From positions 9,529,840-9,593,839 of the forward strand of contig CM036630.1 in assembly GCA_020746105.1 (NCBI GenBank): a stretch of 64,000 bases of DNA. The letters are read 5' to 3'. Origin of the DNA: Trogon surrucura (lineage: Eukaryota > Chordata > Aves > Trogoniformes > Trogonidae). The notes beneath the pieces are model-generated. The model made no database searches and was not told where the DNA came from. It was given only the letters and a program-made list of their open reading frames with translations. The first letter of the stretch is position 1; each line of letters starts with the position of its first letter. A program made the position numbers and the translations under genes. Shown here piece by piece: positions 12,915-24,900 of this stretch.

Positions 12915-12924
12915 GTCATGTGAC
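12915..12924. promoter_or_regulatory. CREBRF: CLEAR/M-box-like palindrome GTCATGTGAC
   Basis: It differs by one base from the TFEB/TFE3/MITF consensus GTCACGTGAC. It lies in the CREBRF promoter about 235 bp before the exon 1 donor. Binding is inference. Confidence 0.45.
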
Positions 12925-12952
12925 GGGGGAGGCCCCGCCGGGGCGGCGCCCT

Positions 12953-12983
12953 ATTGGCCGGCGGGGCGGCGGACGGCGATTGG
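12953..12983 (-). promoter_or_regulatory. CREBRF: Pair of inverted CCAAT boxes (ATTGG)
   Basis: ATTGG occurs at 12953-12957 (CTATTGGCCG) and 12979-12983 (CGATTGGTCG), 26 bp apart. Paired NF-Y sites at this kind of spacing are common in TATA-poor and ER-stress-responsive promoters. Sites are seen; NF-Y binding is inferred. Confidence 0.6.
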
Positions 12984-13022
12984 TCGACGCGGCCTTTTCC
13001 CCCCTCCCCCGCCCGCCCTCCC

Positions 13023-13028
13023 CACGTG
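13023..13028. promoter_or_regulatory. CREBRF: E-box CACGTG in CREBRF promoter
   Basis: A canonical palindromic E-box (CCCACGTGAGG) for bHLH-zip factors such as USF, MYC or TFE proteins. It sits just upstream of a TTCCGGGAA motif at 13049-13057. Confidence 0.5.
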
Positions 13029-13099
13029 AGGGGGGCGAGTCACGCGATTTCCGGGAACCCGTCAGGAAGGGACATAAACAAAACAAACCCCGAAGCCGC

Positions 13100-13144
13100 A
13101 TGGAGGGTCCGGGCCGGAGCGCGCGGGGCGGCGCCCCCTGCTGA
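13100..13144 (+). other. CREBRF: Upstream ORF 1 in CREBRF 5' leader
   Basis: ATG at 13100 in strong Kozak context (GCCGCATGG) opens a 14-codon frame, MEGPGRSARGGAPC, that ends at TGA 13142-13144, wholly within the predicted exon 1. If the exon is transcribed through here, most scanning ribosomes should meet it before the CREBRF start. Confidence 0.5.
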
Positions 13145-13158
13145 GCCCCGGCCGACCG

Positions 13159-16100
13159 GTAAGTGCAGGCCGCGGCGGGCGGCGGCCGCGGCCCGGGCAG
13201 GCGGGAGGGCAGAGCGGGGGGCCGCGGGCAGCCCCGGGGGCGCGGCTGCCGGCCCGCTGCCCCGCTACAGGGGCGGCGGCGGGCGGAGGGCGTCCCGGCG
13301 GGGAGGCGGCGTTGTTAGCCTGTGAGAGCCAGGCAGGGGGCTGCGGGAAAGGGGTGTGTCTGCCCGGCTGCGCGGCGCCCAGGAGAAGACGACGGGGATG
13401 GTGCCCGGCGGACGGGAGCGGAGCGGCAGGAGCCCGCTCCCCATGGGGGTGTGGCTGCCGGTGTTGCGGGAGAACAGCTGTGCGCGGGGCGGGGGGGTTG
13501 TCCGGCTGCCAGAGCTGAGGTTTCGGGTACGAGGAGGGTGCAGCACCGATGTGGCCTGAGGGCGCGGCGAGAGGGGCTGCGCAGGGGACGGAGCGCGGGC
13601 TGAGCAGGGAGTTGTCAGCGTCCCTTCCAGCCCTCGGCCGTCAGGAGCGGCCCGTGCCTTTACAAGGAAAGCGAGTCTCGCAGGGAAACGAAAGTGCCGT
13701 CCTGACGGGGGAGACCGGTTGTGAGGGTAGAGGGGCTGCTCGGGAACGCGGCGCCGCGCATCGGGTGCAGAAGGGCTTGGCTGTGCCCGCGCTCTGTTGC
13801 TTTTCGGGCTCGTAGTCGCCGCCTCCGCTTTTGACCTGTTTGAATGCTCGGGACGGCTGGGGGGGTGACCCGTGGGCGTGCGGGGTTTGTCTGGCTGATC
13901 CAGCGGGACGGCTCCAGTCCGTAGGGAAGGCTGCGGGGCCAGGGGAGGCAGAGAGTGGTCCCGGGCCGGCGGGCGGTCCGCCAGCCGGTGGCGGGGCAGG
14001 GCGGCGGGAGGGAGTGTCCGCGCTCCGGCACGGCGTTTTATGTAACTGGCTAGGGCGGGGGGGGGGGTATGGAGGTTCACGGGCGAAGGGCAGTCCCGGC
14101 CGGTTGGGAAGGGGCTTCCCGCGGGCAGCGGGGGGGGCGCGTCCCGGGCGGGAGGCAGCGCCGCCCGCCCCCAGCCCTGACGGGGTCCGCAGGACGGGGG
14201 CTGCCTCCCGCGGGGCAGGGGAGCCCTCCGCGCGCTTCCCGCTACGCCGCGGCCGGGAGGAGGCCGGAGAGGGTTCCCACTGCCCCGGGGGCGGGCGGGC
14301 GCGGCTCGGCTGCGCTCGGAACGGCCGGGGTGGGTCTGGGGGCTGCGGCCGGTCCCCTCCGGAGCGGCGGAAAGGGGTTTGTTTACATGTCGCCTCACCC
14401 TAGCTTGAAAGAGCCGCTGGGCGGGTGAGCGGCGTGGGCGGCGGCGAATGGCAGCGCGCGGGGCTGAGGAGCGAGCCAGTGAGCGGGCGCGGAGGGCGGG
14501 GCGGGGCGGTGGCGGCCGGGCTAGGCTGCGCTCCGCGCTGGCTGGCGGGGCGGCCATGTTGGCTGGGAGGTGTGTTAGTGGGTCAGGGGCGGGGGCGCGG
14601 TGCGGGCCGGGGCCGCCCGGTGTCCTGCCGCTGCCCCGCCCGAGGGACGGGGGCTGGAGCGGCGCCGCTGGCCGCCGAGGGTGCCCGCCGCCCCTTCCCG
14701 CCGGAGCGCTTTGCCTCAGGGCGTCTCTCGCTCCTGGGGGTCTTCTGGCGCGGCGGGGGGCGGTGCCGCGCGCGGGTGGTCCCGTGCCCCCGCTCCGAGG
14801 CGCGTTCCCGCGTCCCGCCGTGAGCCCCTGCCCGCAGGCTTCGCTTGGAAAACGCCGGTCGCTCGCCAGGGCCGCCTGGGGAGCTGCCTGCGGGAGTGTC
14901 CCCGGCTCTCGGCATCGCCCCACGCGGGTCCTCCACACCTCTGCGGGGCCGGGTTCGGTTCACGCCGCTTCGAGGCGAGGGCGGCCCCCAGAGCCGGAGC
15001 CCGGACCTTGTCTCCCCTCCGTCCCGCAGGCCCCGCGGTCGGTCGTTGTTTTATGTAACGGCGCCCGCGGCGTTACCGGAGTGCCCTGATCCCGTCCCGG
15101 TGGGCTGCCGGGGTCTCGGGCAGCGGCGCAGCGGGGCGTGGGCAGCCCGGCGGGTTCCTCGGGGCTTGGGCTGCCGGGGCCGGTCGGTATCGAAGAGAAT
15201 TCCGTGCCCGGAGCTCGCCGTGCCCCGCTCCGCGGTACAACACGCGCGCTGTCAGGCTTCGCTGTGCAACAGGCTGCGCGGTTCACATCGCTCCCCTGTG
15301 CCAGCTCAAGTGTTAACTTCTCCTTTAATCTTTATGTCGTTGCCACTTGAGGGTGGCTTGTTGGAATCCCGCGATACGTAACCTGCAGAACAGACGTGAT
15401 CCTTCAGCCGCTTTTAAATGTCTTCAAGATGCTGGTGGAAGGGGGGGTTAGCCTCTGGCCGAAGGTCGCTTAACCGGGTGCTTCTAAGCATGCTTGTGGG
15501 GGAGGTTAATTATTATTATTACACGTATATTTTCATAGTAAGAATTACAGCAGAGCAGACACAGGTGCTTTAGAGACGTGGTTGATTTGTATTGTTAGCG
15601 ACTTAAGTGAGAAGTCACAGTTTCTATGGGAAATACGTGGGGTGATTTGATTGTAGCCAAAAAGATTTCCTGTAGAAAAAACAGTGCTCCGTGACAGTAC
15701 TTTTGTAGAGGCATGAAAAGTAACTCGGAGACCTCACGCAGTGCTTTGTAGCGAGTAGTTTACCTGAGCAAAGGAGGAATTTCTCTGGGTTTGATGAGAG
15801 TGTTAACTGATCAGAGAAATCTGCAGCTGAGGCATCAAGCCCCATCAAGCTTCCTTGCTGTGTTTTGCTTTTTTTTTTCCTTTTTTTAATAATGAGAATG
15901 GCAAAAGAGCTTTCTGAAGGACAAAAGTTTGAAGTGCCTTCAGCGTTAGCAGCCATAAATTGGGAATAAATAGAAGATTCTGTCCAACTGATAGACTGGT
16001 AGTGTAGTATAAGTAAGGGAGCACACTGGTTTAGATTCTCGCGATTTTCATGTCCATTGTGAAGCCAAATTCAATGATGTTTTAAAATAAATTTGACACT

Positions 16101-19100
16101 TCATGAGAAGTATTTGAAAGTTGGCGTTGACTTGAAAGTCAAGCCAGAAGTTTTCTGAAAATCATGGATTTTAACGTTTAGAACTTGCTATAATAATTTC
16201 CCTGATTTTGTTATTGTATTGTTAAAATCCTGGTTTTGAACCCTTATGCTTCTTTTTAATTATTTTTTTTTACTATTTTGATTGATAAATTTTTCTGATT
16301 CGTTGCTGAGTTTGAAGTATGCTGTACTGATAACCCATTTCTTACAGAAGTATAACAAAACCTGATTTTACTGTATGAAGAGTAGACTAGATTGTACTGT
16401 TCCCTTCATTGTCAGAGGTGGTTCGTTGTGAGGCTTTTTTCTGGGAACTATAGAACTACTCTGAAAGACTTTGCACTGTCAGAAAAAAATACAGAAACAA
16501 CCATTGTAGGAACATAGAAAATTGGTGGAGGTTGCAAGCTAAATGATTGTCTAGTTTTGCGTTTCTTTGCTGTCTCTGCTTTGGCTGCAGTCTGCTTCGG
16601 GGGACATCTCTAACTCAGAAAAATTTTGAATGTTAGTCTTAGTGCTAATTCTCTTGTGCAAACAACTCTCATAACTCTACAGTGGCCTTTTAATACAGGT
16701 TTATGCAATTCAGTTTAACTTTTTGAAGTTTTTTTTCAAATGCATTGAAGTGTGTTAGTATAGTTCTAACAAGTTTAATGTGCTGCACATCACACTAAAA
16801 TAATAACAGCATTTCAGTCTGTTTTCCAGAATGCACAGAAAAGCTGGTGCTTCTGTTAGGAATATACTATCCTGGACATAGTTGTTATAAAATACATAGA
16901 TGCAAAACACTGCTGGTTGGTTTAAAAAAAAAAACTCTTTTTTTCTTCTGCCTCCTGTGTGATGATCGGTTATTGGCATCTACCTATTTGCTTATGCAGT
17001 CGTGCTGGAGTTACCCCTCTGGAGTTGGGTAGCTGGCGTTGACGTGTAGGGGAATTAATTCAAATAAAGAAGTTAGTGCTTCGTTCTTTTTTGTAATTAA
17101 CCAGCTCTTTTACCTGAGATGTTGCGTGCGTGATCGGAGAGCAGGGCTTCTGTTTAGTGGTATCACTTCCAGATCTTGAAGTCTGTCTGCTGTGGGTTAG
17201 TAGGATTAGAAAAACAATATTGGGGGTGGGGAGGGAAAGGCAGCAGAGGAAAAGGAACAAAGACAGTGAAGTAGAAGTTTCCCTCTGTCAAGGGGAAGAG
17301 GCTTAAAAGAAGTGAAACAGTATCTTTAGTTCTTTTAAATGGCAATCACAGCAGTGCTTCACCAGACTTAGGATCTGGGTGTTTTAAGATGTTACTTGCT
17401 CTCCAGGATAAGGAAAGCAAAAGGCAAAATGTTTTAGGTGCTTATGTAATAAGCATTGTAATACGGATACATCGCTGAGAAGGTTGGGGGACTTGGCGTC
17501 TTTGGGTGAGCACGTGAATGGGGCTGTAGTGGGTCGAAGCAGAGCAAGACCTTTTATGAGAGTGTCTTTGCTCACCTGCTGTGAAAAAAAAAAAAAACAA
17601 CTCAGAAAAAAACCCCTGGTGTCCGTGGTGGGGGAGAAAAGTGAAAGAATTTTTTTTAATCTGGGTAGTAGTTGAAAAATCATGTAGGAAGAGAAACGAA
17701 AGCAACAAGAACATTACACTCAGAAACAAAACTAAGGAGAATACATTTTGCACTTGAAGACCGCACTGAGCAGAGTATGTTCTGTAATAGGAAACAAATT
17801 GGCACAAACTGTGGAAGGAAAAAGACTTTTAAGAGAAGTGTAGAACTTCTTGCATCTCTAACTGTAGTACTTCATGAAACATCCAGATACGGCCAGCACT
17901 GCACAGTACATAATGGTTCTTTTAAAATACGTGGCATGGTTTTCGGACATTCTCTGAAATTCGAAGTTCAGCATTTTGAGTGTTTTGCCTGAGTTTGTAG
18001 CTTTAGTATTGACAGGCTCTAATGACCTGCTATTTTTTTTTATCTGCATAAAAATGTAATTTTAACAAACAGCGCTGTACGATGCAGTCACGGTCATGAA
18101 AAGTGTAATTGTTCGTGTAATGTATTTATAACAGGCATTTAGCTGCTGTGATAATAAGCACTGTACGATCGACAGAATGGTATGGCAACGCTCTGTGGGC
18201 TTTCAGATTGAACAAAATGCACATCTAAATTAAGACGGAAATAGCAGCTTTAGTTGTCGCCACAGCGCAGATGATTCATGCAGGTGACTGAGGAAGACTT
18301 TCGGAGTTGCCAAGCCGAAAGCTGGCAGTTCAGTTTTTTCTCTTACAGGGGCTTTTTCAGAGATCACGTACAGTTGCAGGAGGGTGTTTTGCCAGTCCGG
18401 GGAGGTGGCGCGTGCATGGCCAGTGCCACGCGTCTCCTTCGTGCTGCGTGTCTGGCGTTTCGGTCCTGCTGTCTGGCAGTTCAAGTGTAGTGCTGCGTCA
18501 GTAACCGGCGTGCGGTTAGGTTGGTTGAAGTTCAGTCTTCCCAGGTGTCTGGGGACCACCGTTAAGCTACACTAAGTGCATATTTTCAAAAAGTAAAATA
18601 GAAGGTTCTTACTAGGATTTGTCATGATATTAATGAATTATTAACTCTGTGGAACAGTTTTCAGTTGCTGTTGGTGACTGATGGGGATTTTAACCAATGT
18701 ATATATGCATGCCTCCATCACTGCCCCAGATTCCTAAACGTTAGATGAACGTTGCAGTTCCTGAGACATCTTGCCCTTCCTCGAGCCCAGGCGAAGGAGG
18801 GAGCCTTCTCCCAGGAGCAGGGGCGCAGCTCCGCACGGATGCGACTCAAGAATCTGCAGACACAGAACGAACTCGGGGACTGGCTCCTTAATCACCTTAA
18901 TCTGATTTAAGTGCAGGCTGCTGCCAAAAGGAGTGGCAGCGCCTGGGGCTGTGTATTCCACCTGCGGTTCAGCCGCTGTGAAGCGACTACAGGATTTCAC
19001 CTCTGAATCTCTGCGATTGGGAAGGGCTGATGTAAGGCATTACTGAAAATTGTCCTGAAATAGAAATTTCTGCTATATTTATCTTCGGTAATTCTTATAC

Positions 19101-21722
19101 TGCTGTTCTTGAGCTCTGCCACAGATCTTTCAGTTCATTCAGATCTGTATTCATTAGAGGTACCGTAACCACTGTACTACTCTGTTCTAACTCGTTCTTG
19201 GACTGAGAGTGCTAATAATGATGATCAAGTCTGTAAAATTGGGACTTCAGCTGCAGTCTACAAAGTTAGTTTGCCTCACAGCAAGTTCAGATTTTACATC
19301 TCTGAAAAAATCTTACGTTGTAAATTACTTGAATAGATCCTAATGGGATTCAAATCACATTTAAATATTAATATTAGAAAATGCCAAGAATGTAATATAA
19401 AGAGAATTATGGGAACAACTGCTTTGACCCAAGAGGACATACACTGTCATTCTTAAATGGTGCTGTAAGTTTATAGCTAAAAGGTCACTCCAATCTTTGA
19501 GACGCTAAAAGTATTTTGAATGTTTGCTCTTTGTTTTGCGGGTTTGTAAATGATCCAAAAACTCCTGACACTTGGAAGCATTGGTCGGTTGTTACTGAAA
19601 TCAGTGTCAGTACAGGTTGAGTTTCATGCCCCTTTCCTGGCTGGGTGTGAAACACGGGGGAACAGCTTGCGGTACGTGTTCTAACCAAAGCGTAACAAAG
19701 ACTGTAACAGGTGAAGCAGCAGACAGCTCCTTTCTTTTCCCTTTTTCCCCTGCAGTGGCAGAACTTTGACAGCCTGCCGCATGCAGATGGTGGTGGTGGT
19801 GTTCTGGTCTTGACGTCAGAAGTATTAATCTGATCTTCTGTTGAAAAAGGCATCAATCTCTGCCACTCTGTGGAGAGAACGTAACACACAGGTGTAGATA
19901 CGGTATTAAAGACGATGCCCTTCTCACCTATTTCCCTGCGTATGAGGACATGGTTTATTTGTTTCAGAGCATGGGCCCCTTTCTCCTCGGTGAGGCCAGG
20001 CTGCAGAGCTAATGCAGGCCACACGTACCAGCATGGGCAGGACTCGTCGTGCTGCGGTGCGGCCTTTCCTGGGTGAGGACTAACAAGGGTTGTTGAGGCA
20101 CATTGCTCTGGGACACAAACTTAATTTTAAATGCCACTGTAAGATAAGTCAAAAAAGTTCCCTGGAAATTTTAGAGCAGAAAGAAAATTTTCTCTGAAGG
20201 AACTGGCTCTTTTTTGCTACAGGGCCCTACAGGGAGTGGCTGCTTTGGCAGCGGCAGCGTGGTTTTGCTGAGAACTCCTGTATAGCTGGGCTTGCAGTTG
20301 TTCTCTATATTCTAGCTGCTATTATGTTCTGATAAGTAAAGAGTTTATTGCGTAGTGTCTGTTTTTACCACAGTCTGATGGTATATAAGCTGAATATAAC
20401 AAAATAGCTGAGATACTATCTGAAAGTAGGAATAATCACGGGGACGCTGTCATGTGCTGGTGGGAGGAGGGTTCGGAGCGTTGCTGCGCTGTGGAAGAAC
20501 GCTGTTTCCTTTACTATTTCTTTTTCAAAACGAGAAAAAAAGATAACCTGAGCAGATTCCATCGAAGTCCAACTTAGAAATGACAAGTGAAGAATTCTGC
20601 TCAAAGAAACAAGTATATTTTAACTGATAATACTGAAAATCTGCACAAGTAGGATGGTTCTGTTTTTTTAATTGTTCCTTCAGTGTTGCTTTTTTCATTA
20701 AAGAGACTTTTTATATAGGGGTAGGGTTCTTGCAGGCAAGTCAGACAGTAAGACGACAGCACCTTGAAGACAGTGTAGTTACATTAGATACCAAGGTGTG
20801 ATGCCATGGATAATTATTGGTTTTGATATAGTGTTCTTTTTTACTTCCTCTTAGCTGTTTTATAAGTCTTTTGTCCTATTTTTAGTGTAGATACAGTTAC
20901 TGATGTTTGTGCTAAGGTGCTTGCTTTTCGGTTTTTCTTCACATTCTTAAAAAATCGAGGATTAAGCAGGATAAGAGGCTCAGAAAAGTTGTTAGATATA
21001 TACCTGAAGTAGCAGCAGATCTATGGAAACTACTAAACTGGTAGAATTACTAGTAGATCAATTGGACCGATTTCAACATGAGATTGAGAAGATACTTTGC
21101 TGGGCAGCTCTGAACGTGGCACAGGTGTCAGTCTGTTCTGTTGGGGAAGTCTGTCCCTTCCTTTCCTCTGCAGCTGGGCGGTGAGCATGCCTGCTGTATC
21201 CCTCTGCCACTAGATGTTGCTCTACGAGTGATTGATATGATCTTGTCTGATGCTGGATGGATAAATCTCTTAAGAAAAAGAGGAGACATCGCTGAAACGG
21301 GATTCCTGCCTATGGTGACCTTTGCCTGAGACGTTTTTAGAATTTATTTGCTCTGTTATATTAGTCATAAAGATTGTTTCTCTCTCGTATGCCCAGCAGT
21401 ATGCTAGTCATTATTTCCAATTAGGCAGCCTTTTCTTTTCATGTGTCTCTATAGCTCGTGGTCTTGGTAGCGAGGAAAAAAGGCAACAAAATGTAACTTG
21501 GCCGAAAAGGTTTTTGTCAGAGCTCTATTCCGTAGCATCTGTGGCTTTTCATTCGATGAAAGATGGCAGGGAAAGAAAATTGCTGTATGTTCTGGCATGA
21601 GGAATAATGACTTTTCAGGGGAAATTTTTGCCTTTACTGTATTTCGGCCGTTTTTTAAGCACTGCCTTTTTGGTGAAGGGTTACTTACCGCCTTGGGGGT
21701 TTGCTATGTTTATTCTACATAG
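13159..21722 (+). other. CREBRF: CREBRF intron 1
   Basis: About 8.6 kb between the noncoding exon and the exon carrying the start codon. The first 2.1 kb is CpG island and the rest is AT-rich, with more GC-rich patches near 18280-18560, 18750-19010 and 19600-20080. I recognise no coding exon. The 179-codon minus-strand frame at 19485-20024 starts with GTG and matches no family I know. An additional noncoding leader exon could be hidden here. Confidence 0.65.
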
Positions 21723-21900
21723 AAGTCTACAAATAGAAGAGCTCCATCAGGGTGAACTGAAGTTATCCTAAGGAAAAATTTCATTGCATGGATTGTGTAA
21801 ATTCACTGAGGCTGAAGTAAAGCTGGAAAGGAATCCACAAGTGAATAAAACAAGAAGTTTGGAATTGGATTTGGGGAACCTGGGCTTGGAAATGCCTCAG
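21723..21900 (+). CDS. CREBRF: CREBRF exon 2: 5' leader plus first three codons (coding 21892-21900)
   Basis: A likely acceptor (TTTATTCTACATAG) ends at 21722. The start codon at 21892 is followed by CCT CAG and then donor GTAAGT at 21901. The leader part contains upstream ORF 2. The acceptor is inferred and the coding end is secure. Confidence 0.75.
21788..21820 (+). other. CREBRF: Upstream ORF 2 in CREBRF 5' leader
   Basis: ATG at 21788 (GCATGG; +4 G) opens a ten-codon frame, MDCVNSLRLK, closed by TAA at 21818-21820, 71 bp before the CREBRF start codon. It does not overlap the main frame, so reinitiation is possible. Confidence 0.55.
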
Positions 21901-24900
21901 GTAAGTCTGTTAGGGTTTTCTTTGCTTCCATAAATCACTTTTGCTTCCTTATTTAAAAACAAAAAAGTTTAAGAACAAATTTAACTGGCTTTTAGCAGGG
22001 AGAATTTATAAGAGATTGAACGGTGTATGTTTTTTAGGCCCCCAGTAGTGTCTATGGTGGAAGCTGTGTTGCTGCTCTTGGTACTGTTATTTGTTCGCAC
22101 AGCGAGATTCAGCAAAGTTGTCGTCTTGGAGAGGGTGGATGCCTGGAGAGCAGCCTTTTATTACTGCAGTGATTCACACAGCAGCACACTGAATGACTTG
22201 CAGCAGAACAGTGTTTCTCCCTTCCCAGCCCTCAGGGCGAGTGTGTCTAGAAGAGAAATTGAGGTCTGGAATTAAATGTAGCAGAAAGCCTTCCTGCCCA
22301 TTCCCTGCATGCCCACTCAGCCTGCATAATGTTTTTCTTGCAAAGTTCCACTTCGTCCTCGAGAGATAAAATGCTCTTGATGTAGTTGTAAAAAATTTTG
22401 CTTTTGTTACCACCTCAGGTGGAAGTTTTATGGGTTCTAATGGTTCAAAGGAAACAGTCAACACAGTTTTAGCACAAAGTGGTTTGTATTGGGCTGCAGG
22501 CCCTGCAAGTGTGTCGTAGCTATTGATACTCGCAGCTCTTGCCAGCAGTCGCTCTCCTCTTCTGCAAATGCTGAACATATCCCGAAACTTGGCAAACGCA
22601 TGAGAATTTCAAACCAACAAAAAAGAACGAGCAATGCTCTTGCAGCTATATAATGAATACAGATGTGTCCTTTGATTAGAGCTGCATGTTGTTAGCTGCT
22701 CTTAAAGTGTTCTCTCGCTCTAAAAAATGACCCGCTTATCTGTGTAGGCCAAAGCTTTCCAGACGCAAGTATAATACAAGTTCTGAGGCTTGGAGGAAAT
22801 GGCAACACTCTTTATGTTTTGTTGAAGGAAAGGATATGCCTTTTTATAGCATGCTTCAAATGTCAGTATCAACTTTGTTGTAGCCCAGTGTGAGTGGAAT
22901 GGACCCTCCTTTTGGGGACGCCTTTCGGAGCCATGTGTTTTCAGAGCAGACTCTGATGAGCACGGATCTCTTGGCAAGCAGTTCAGATCCAGACTTCATG
23001 TATGAACTGGTAGGTCACCTTTCTCTGTGTGTACTAACTTCCTCTCCTTGTCTAATACCTTGAATTTGTGTCCTAATAAAGGAGTACTTGTTCAAGAATG
23101 CTAGAAGATTATTCATTACTGCTAGCCACTGATTAGGGAAGAGCCTGGCTGCTTGTCCAGTAAATGTGATGCTTCCTTAATAGACGCTTGTTAAAGCAGG
23201 GCCGTCAGGAGAGACTTGATATACAAGTTGCAAATAGAGCTGTGTTGACGTTATGTAATGGTGCTTGGGACTCTTCCTTACAGTCTTTTCTGCAAGAGCC
23301 AGCTATGTGCTACTTCACCCAAGCTGTAAGTGCAGGAGAAGCGAAATAAAAGTTGATTCATTAAATACACTAGCTGCTTTTTTTTTTTTCTCCCTACATC
23401 AAAGAAGAAATGTAGCTCACAGCTGTCAAATGATCCTGTTAGAATGAGGTTTTCCAGGGACTGGTGAACTTCAGCATATTCTGTTAAGCACACAGCAAAG
23501 ATTAACCTAAGTTAATAGAGACTAGAGCAGCTTGCCTGTGATATCCTTCATATTTTAAATATATGGATATTGGTACTAGTCTAGTTTGTAGTGACCAGAT
23601 GAATTTGCAATAGCAGAAGAAGAATCTAGCAGCATTTTGACTTGTATATTTAGGAATCTCTTTAGAAGGATCTGCTGCTGGAGCGTGGAAGCTGGATTTC
23701 ATTCTGACCCTCAGAAGAATCTTTTAGTTGGAAGTTGAGATGTTTTCACATGTTACCACTGTCTTACACTTCACTGGAATTAAGTTCATCATAGTGCATT
23801 GTGTAGAGGACAGAGATGAATAATACTTTTTTATTATTATTGTTAATTTTGAACTTGTCTTACTGTGCGCAGGACAGAGAAATGGACTATCAGCAAAGCT
23901 CCAGAGACAACTTCCTTTCAATGGAGGACTGCAAAGACCTCGAGAACTTGGAGTCTTTTACGGACATCCTGGACAAAGAAGCTGCTCTCACCTCCAAGTG
24001 GGAGCAGTGGGACACCTACTGTGAAGACTTAACTAAGTACACTAAATTAACCAACTGTGACATCTGGGGAACAAAAGAGGTGGATTACCTGGGCCTTGAT
24101 GACTTTTCAAGCCCATACCAAGATGAAGAGGTGATAAGCAAAACACCAACACTGGCTCAGCTCAACAGTGAGGACTCCCAGCCTGTTTCCGATTCACTCT
24201 ATTACCCTGATTTACTCCTTAGTGTGAAACAAAACCCTTTAAATTCGTTGTTACCTGGCAAAAAAATTGCAACCAGAGCAGCAGCCCCAGTCTGTTCCTC
24301 CAAGAACGTTCAGGCTGAGGCACCTTTGTCGGACTGTGTTCAGAAGGCAAGCAAACCTGCGAGTCAGCCTGCTTCCAGTACACAAATCATGGTGAAGACC
24401 AATGTGTACAATAATGAAAAGGTGAACATTCACGTTGAATGTAAAGACTATGTTAAAAAGGCAAAAGTAAAGATCAACCCTTTACCACAGAGCAGACCAG
24501 TGCTGAGCCAGACACATGCTGATGCAGCAAAGGAAAACACCTGCTATTGTGGTGCTGTAGCAAAGAGACAAGAAAGAAAAGGAATCGAGTCCCCGCATAG
24601 TCACAGTACCCCTCCTGTTCTGCCTTTTAAAGAGACTCAAGAGCTGCTCCTGAGTCCGCCCCAGGAAAGTCCAGGGCTTATTGTGGGGGAGAGCAGTCTT
24701 TCTGCCAGCACATCAGTGTCAGATTCTTCACAGAAGAAAGAAGAGCACAACTACTCTCTTTTTGTAACAAACAGTTTGGGTGAACAGTCGGCCAAAGGAG
24801 ACCCTGAGGAAGATGAGGATGATGAGGACGATATTGAAGATGAGGACCATGATGAAGGATTCGGCAGTGAGCACGAGCTGTCTGAAAATGATGATGAGGA

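Larger units (their letters stand above)
12920..13158 (+). other. CREBRF: CREBRF noncoding exon 1 (start uncertain)
   Basis: The exon ends at 13158 with a strong donor (CCG then GTAAGTGCAG) inside the CpG island. The start is not visible in sequence; 12920 is what the TATA-like element would predict, but a start nearer 13070 is equally possible. A 14-codon upstream ORF lies at its end. Confidence 0.55.
12820..15300. promoter_or_regulatory. CREBRF: CREBRF promoter CpG island
   Basis: About 2.5 kb of dense GC and CpG starting abruptly after AT-rich flank. It contains the candidate core promoter, noncoding exon 1 and the first ~2 kb of intron 1. Stop codons are depleted, so long frames on both strands appear (for example the 557-codon minus-strand frame at 13265-14938); these look like composition artefacts. 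Confidence 0.88.

Noticed and set aside
12918..12923. Minimal ATG-TGA start-stop upstream ORF in the CREBRF promoter
   Set aside because: It lies within the GTCATGTGAC motif and is probably upstream of, or at, the transcription start.
19485..20024. 179-codon minus-strand frame in CREBRF intron 1
   Set aside because: It starts with GTG, matches no family I know and has no splice or promoter context.
23816..23872. Signal-peptide-like N-terminus ([15 protein letters not shown]) on the large CREBRF exon
   Set aside because: It is intronic T-rich sequence before a clear acceptor; the upstream exons encode the true N-terminus in frame.
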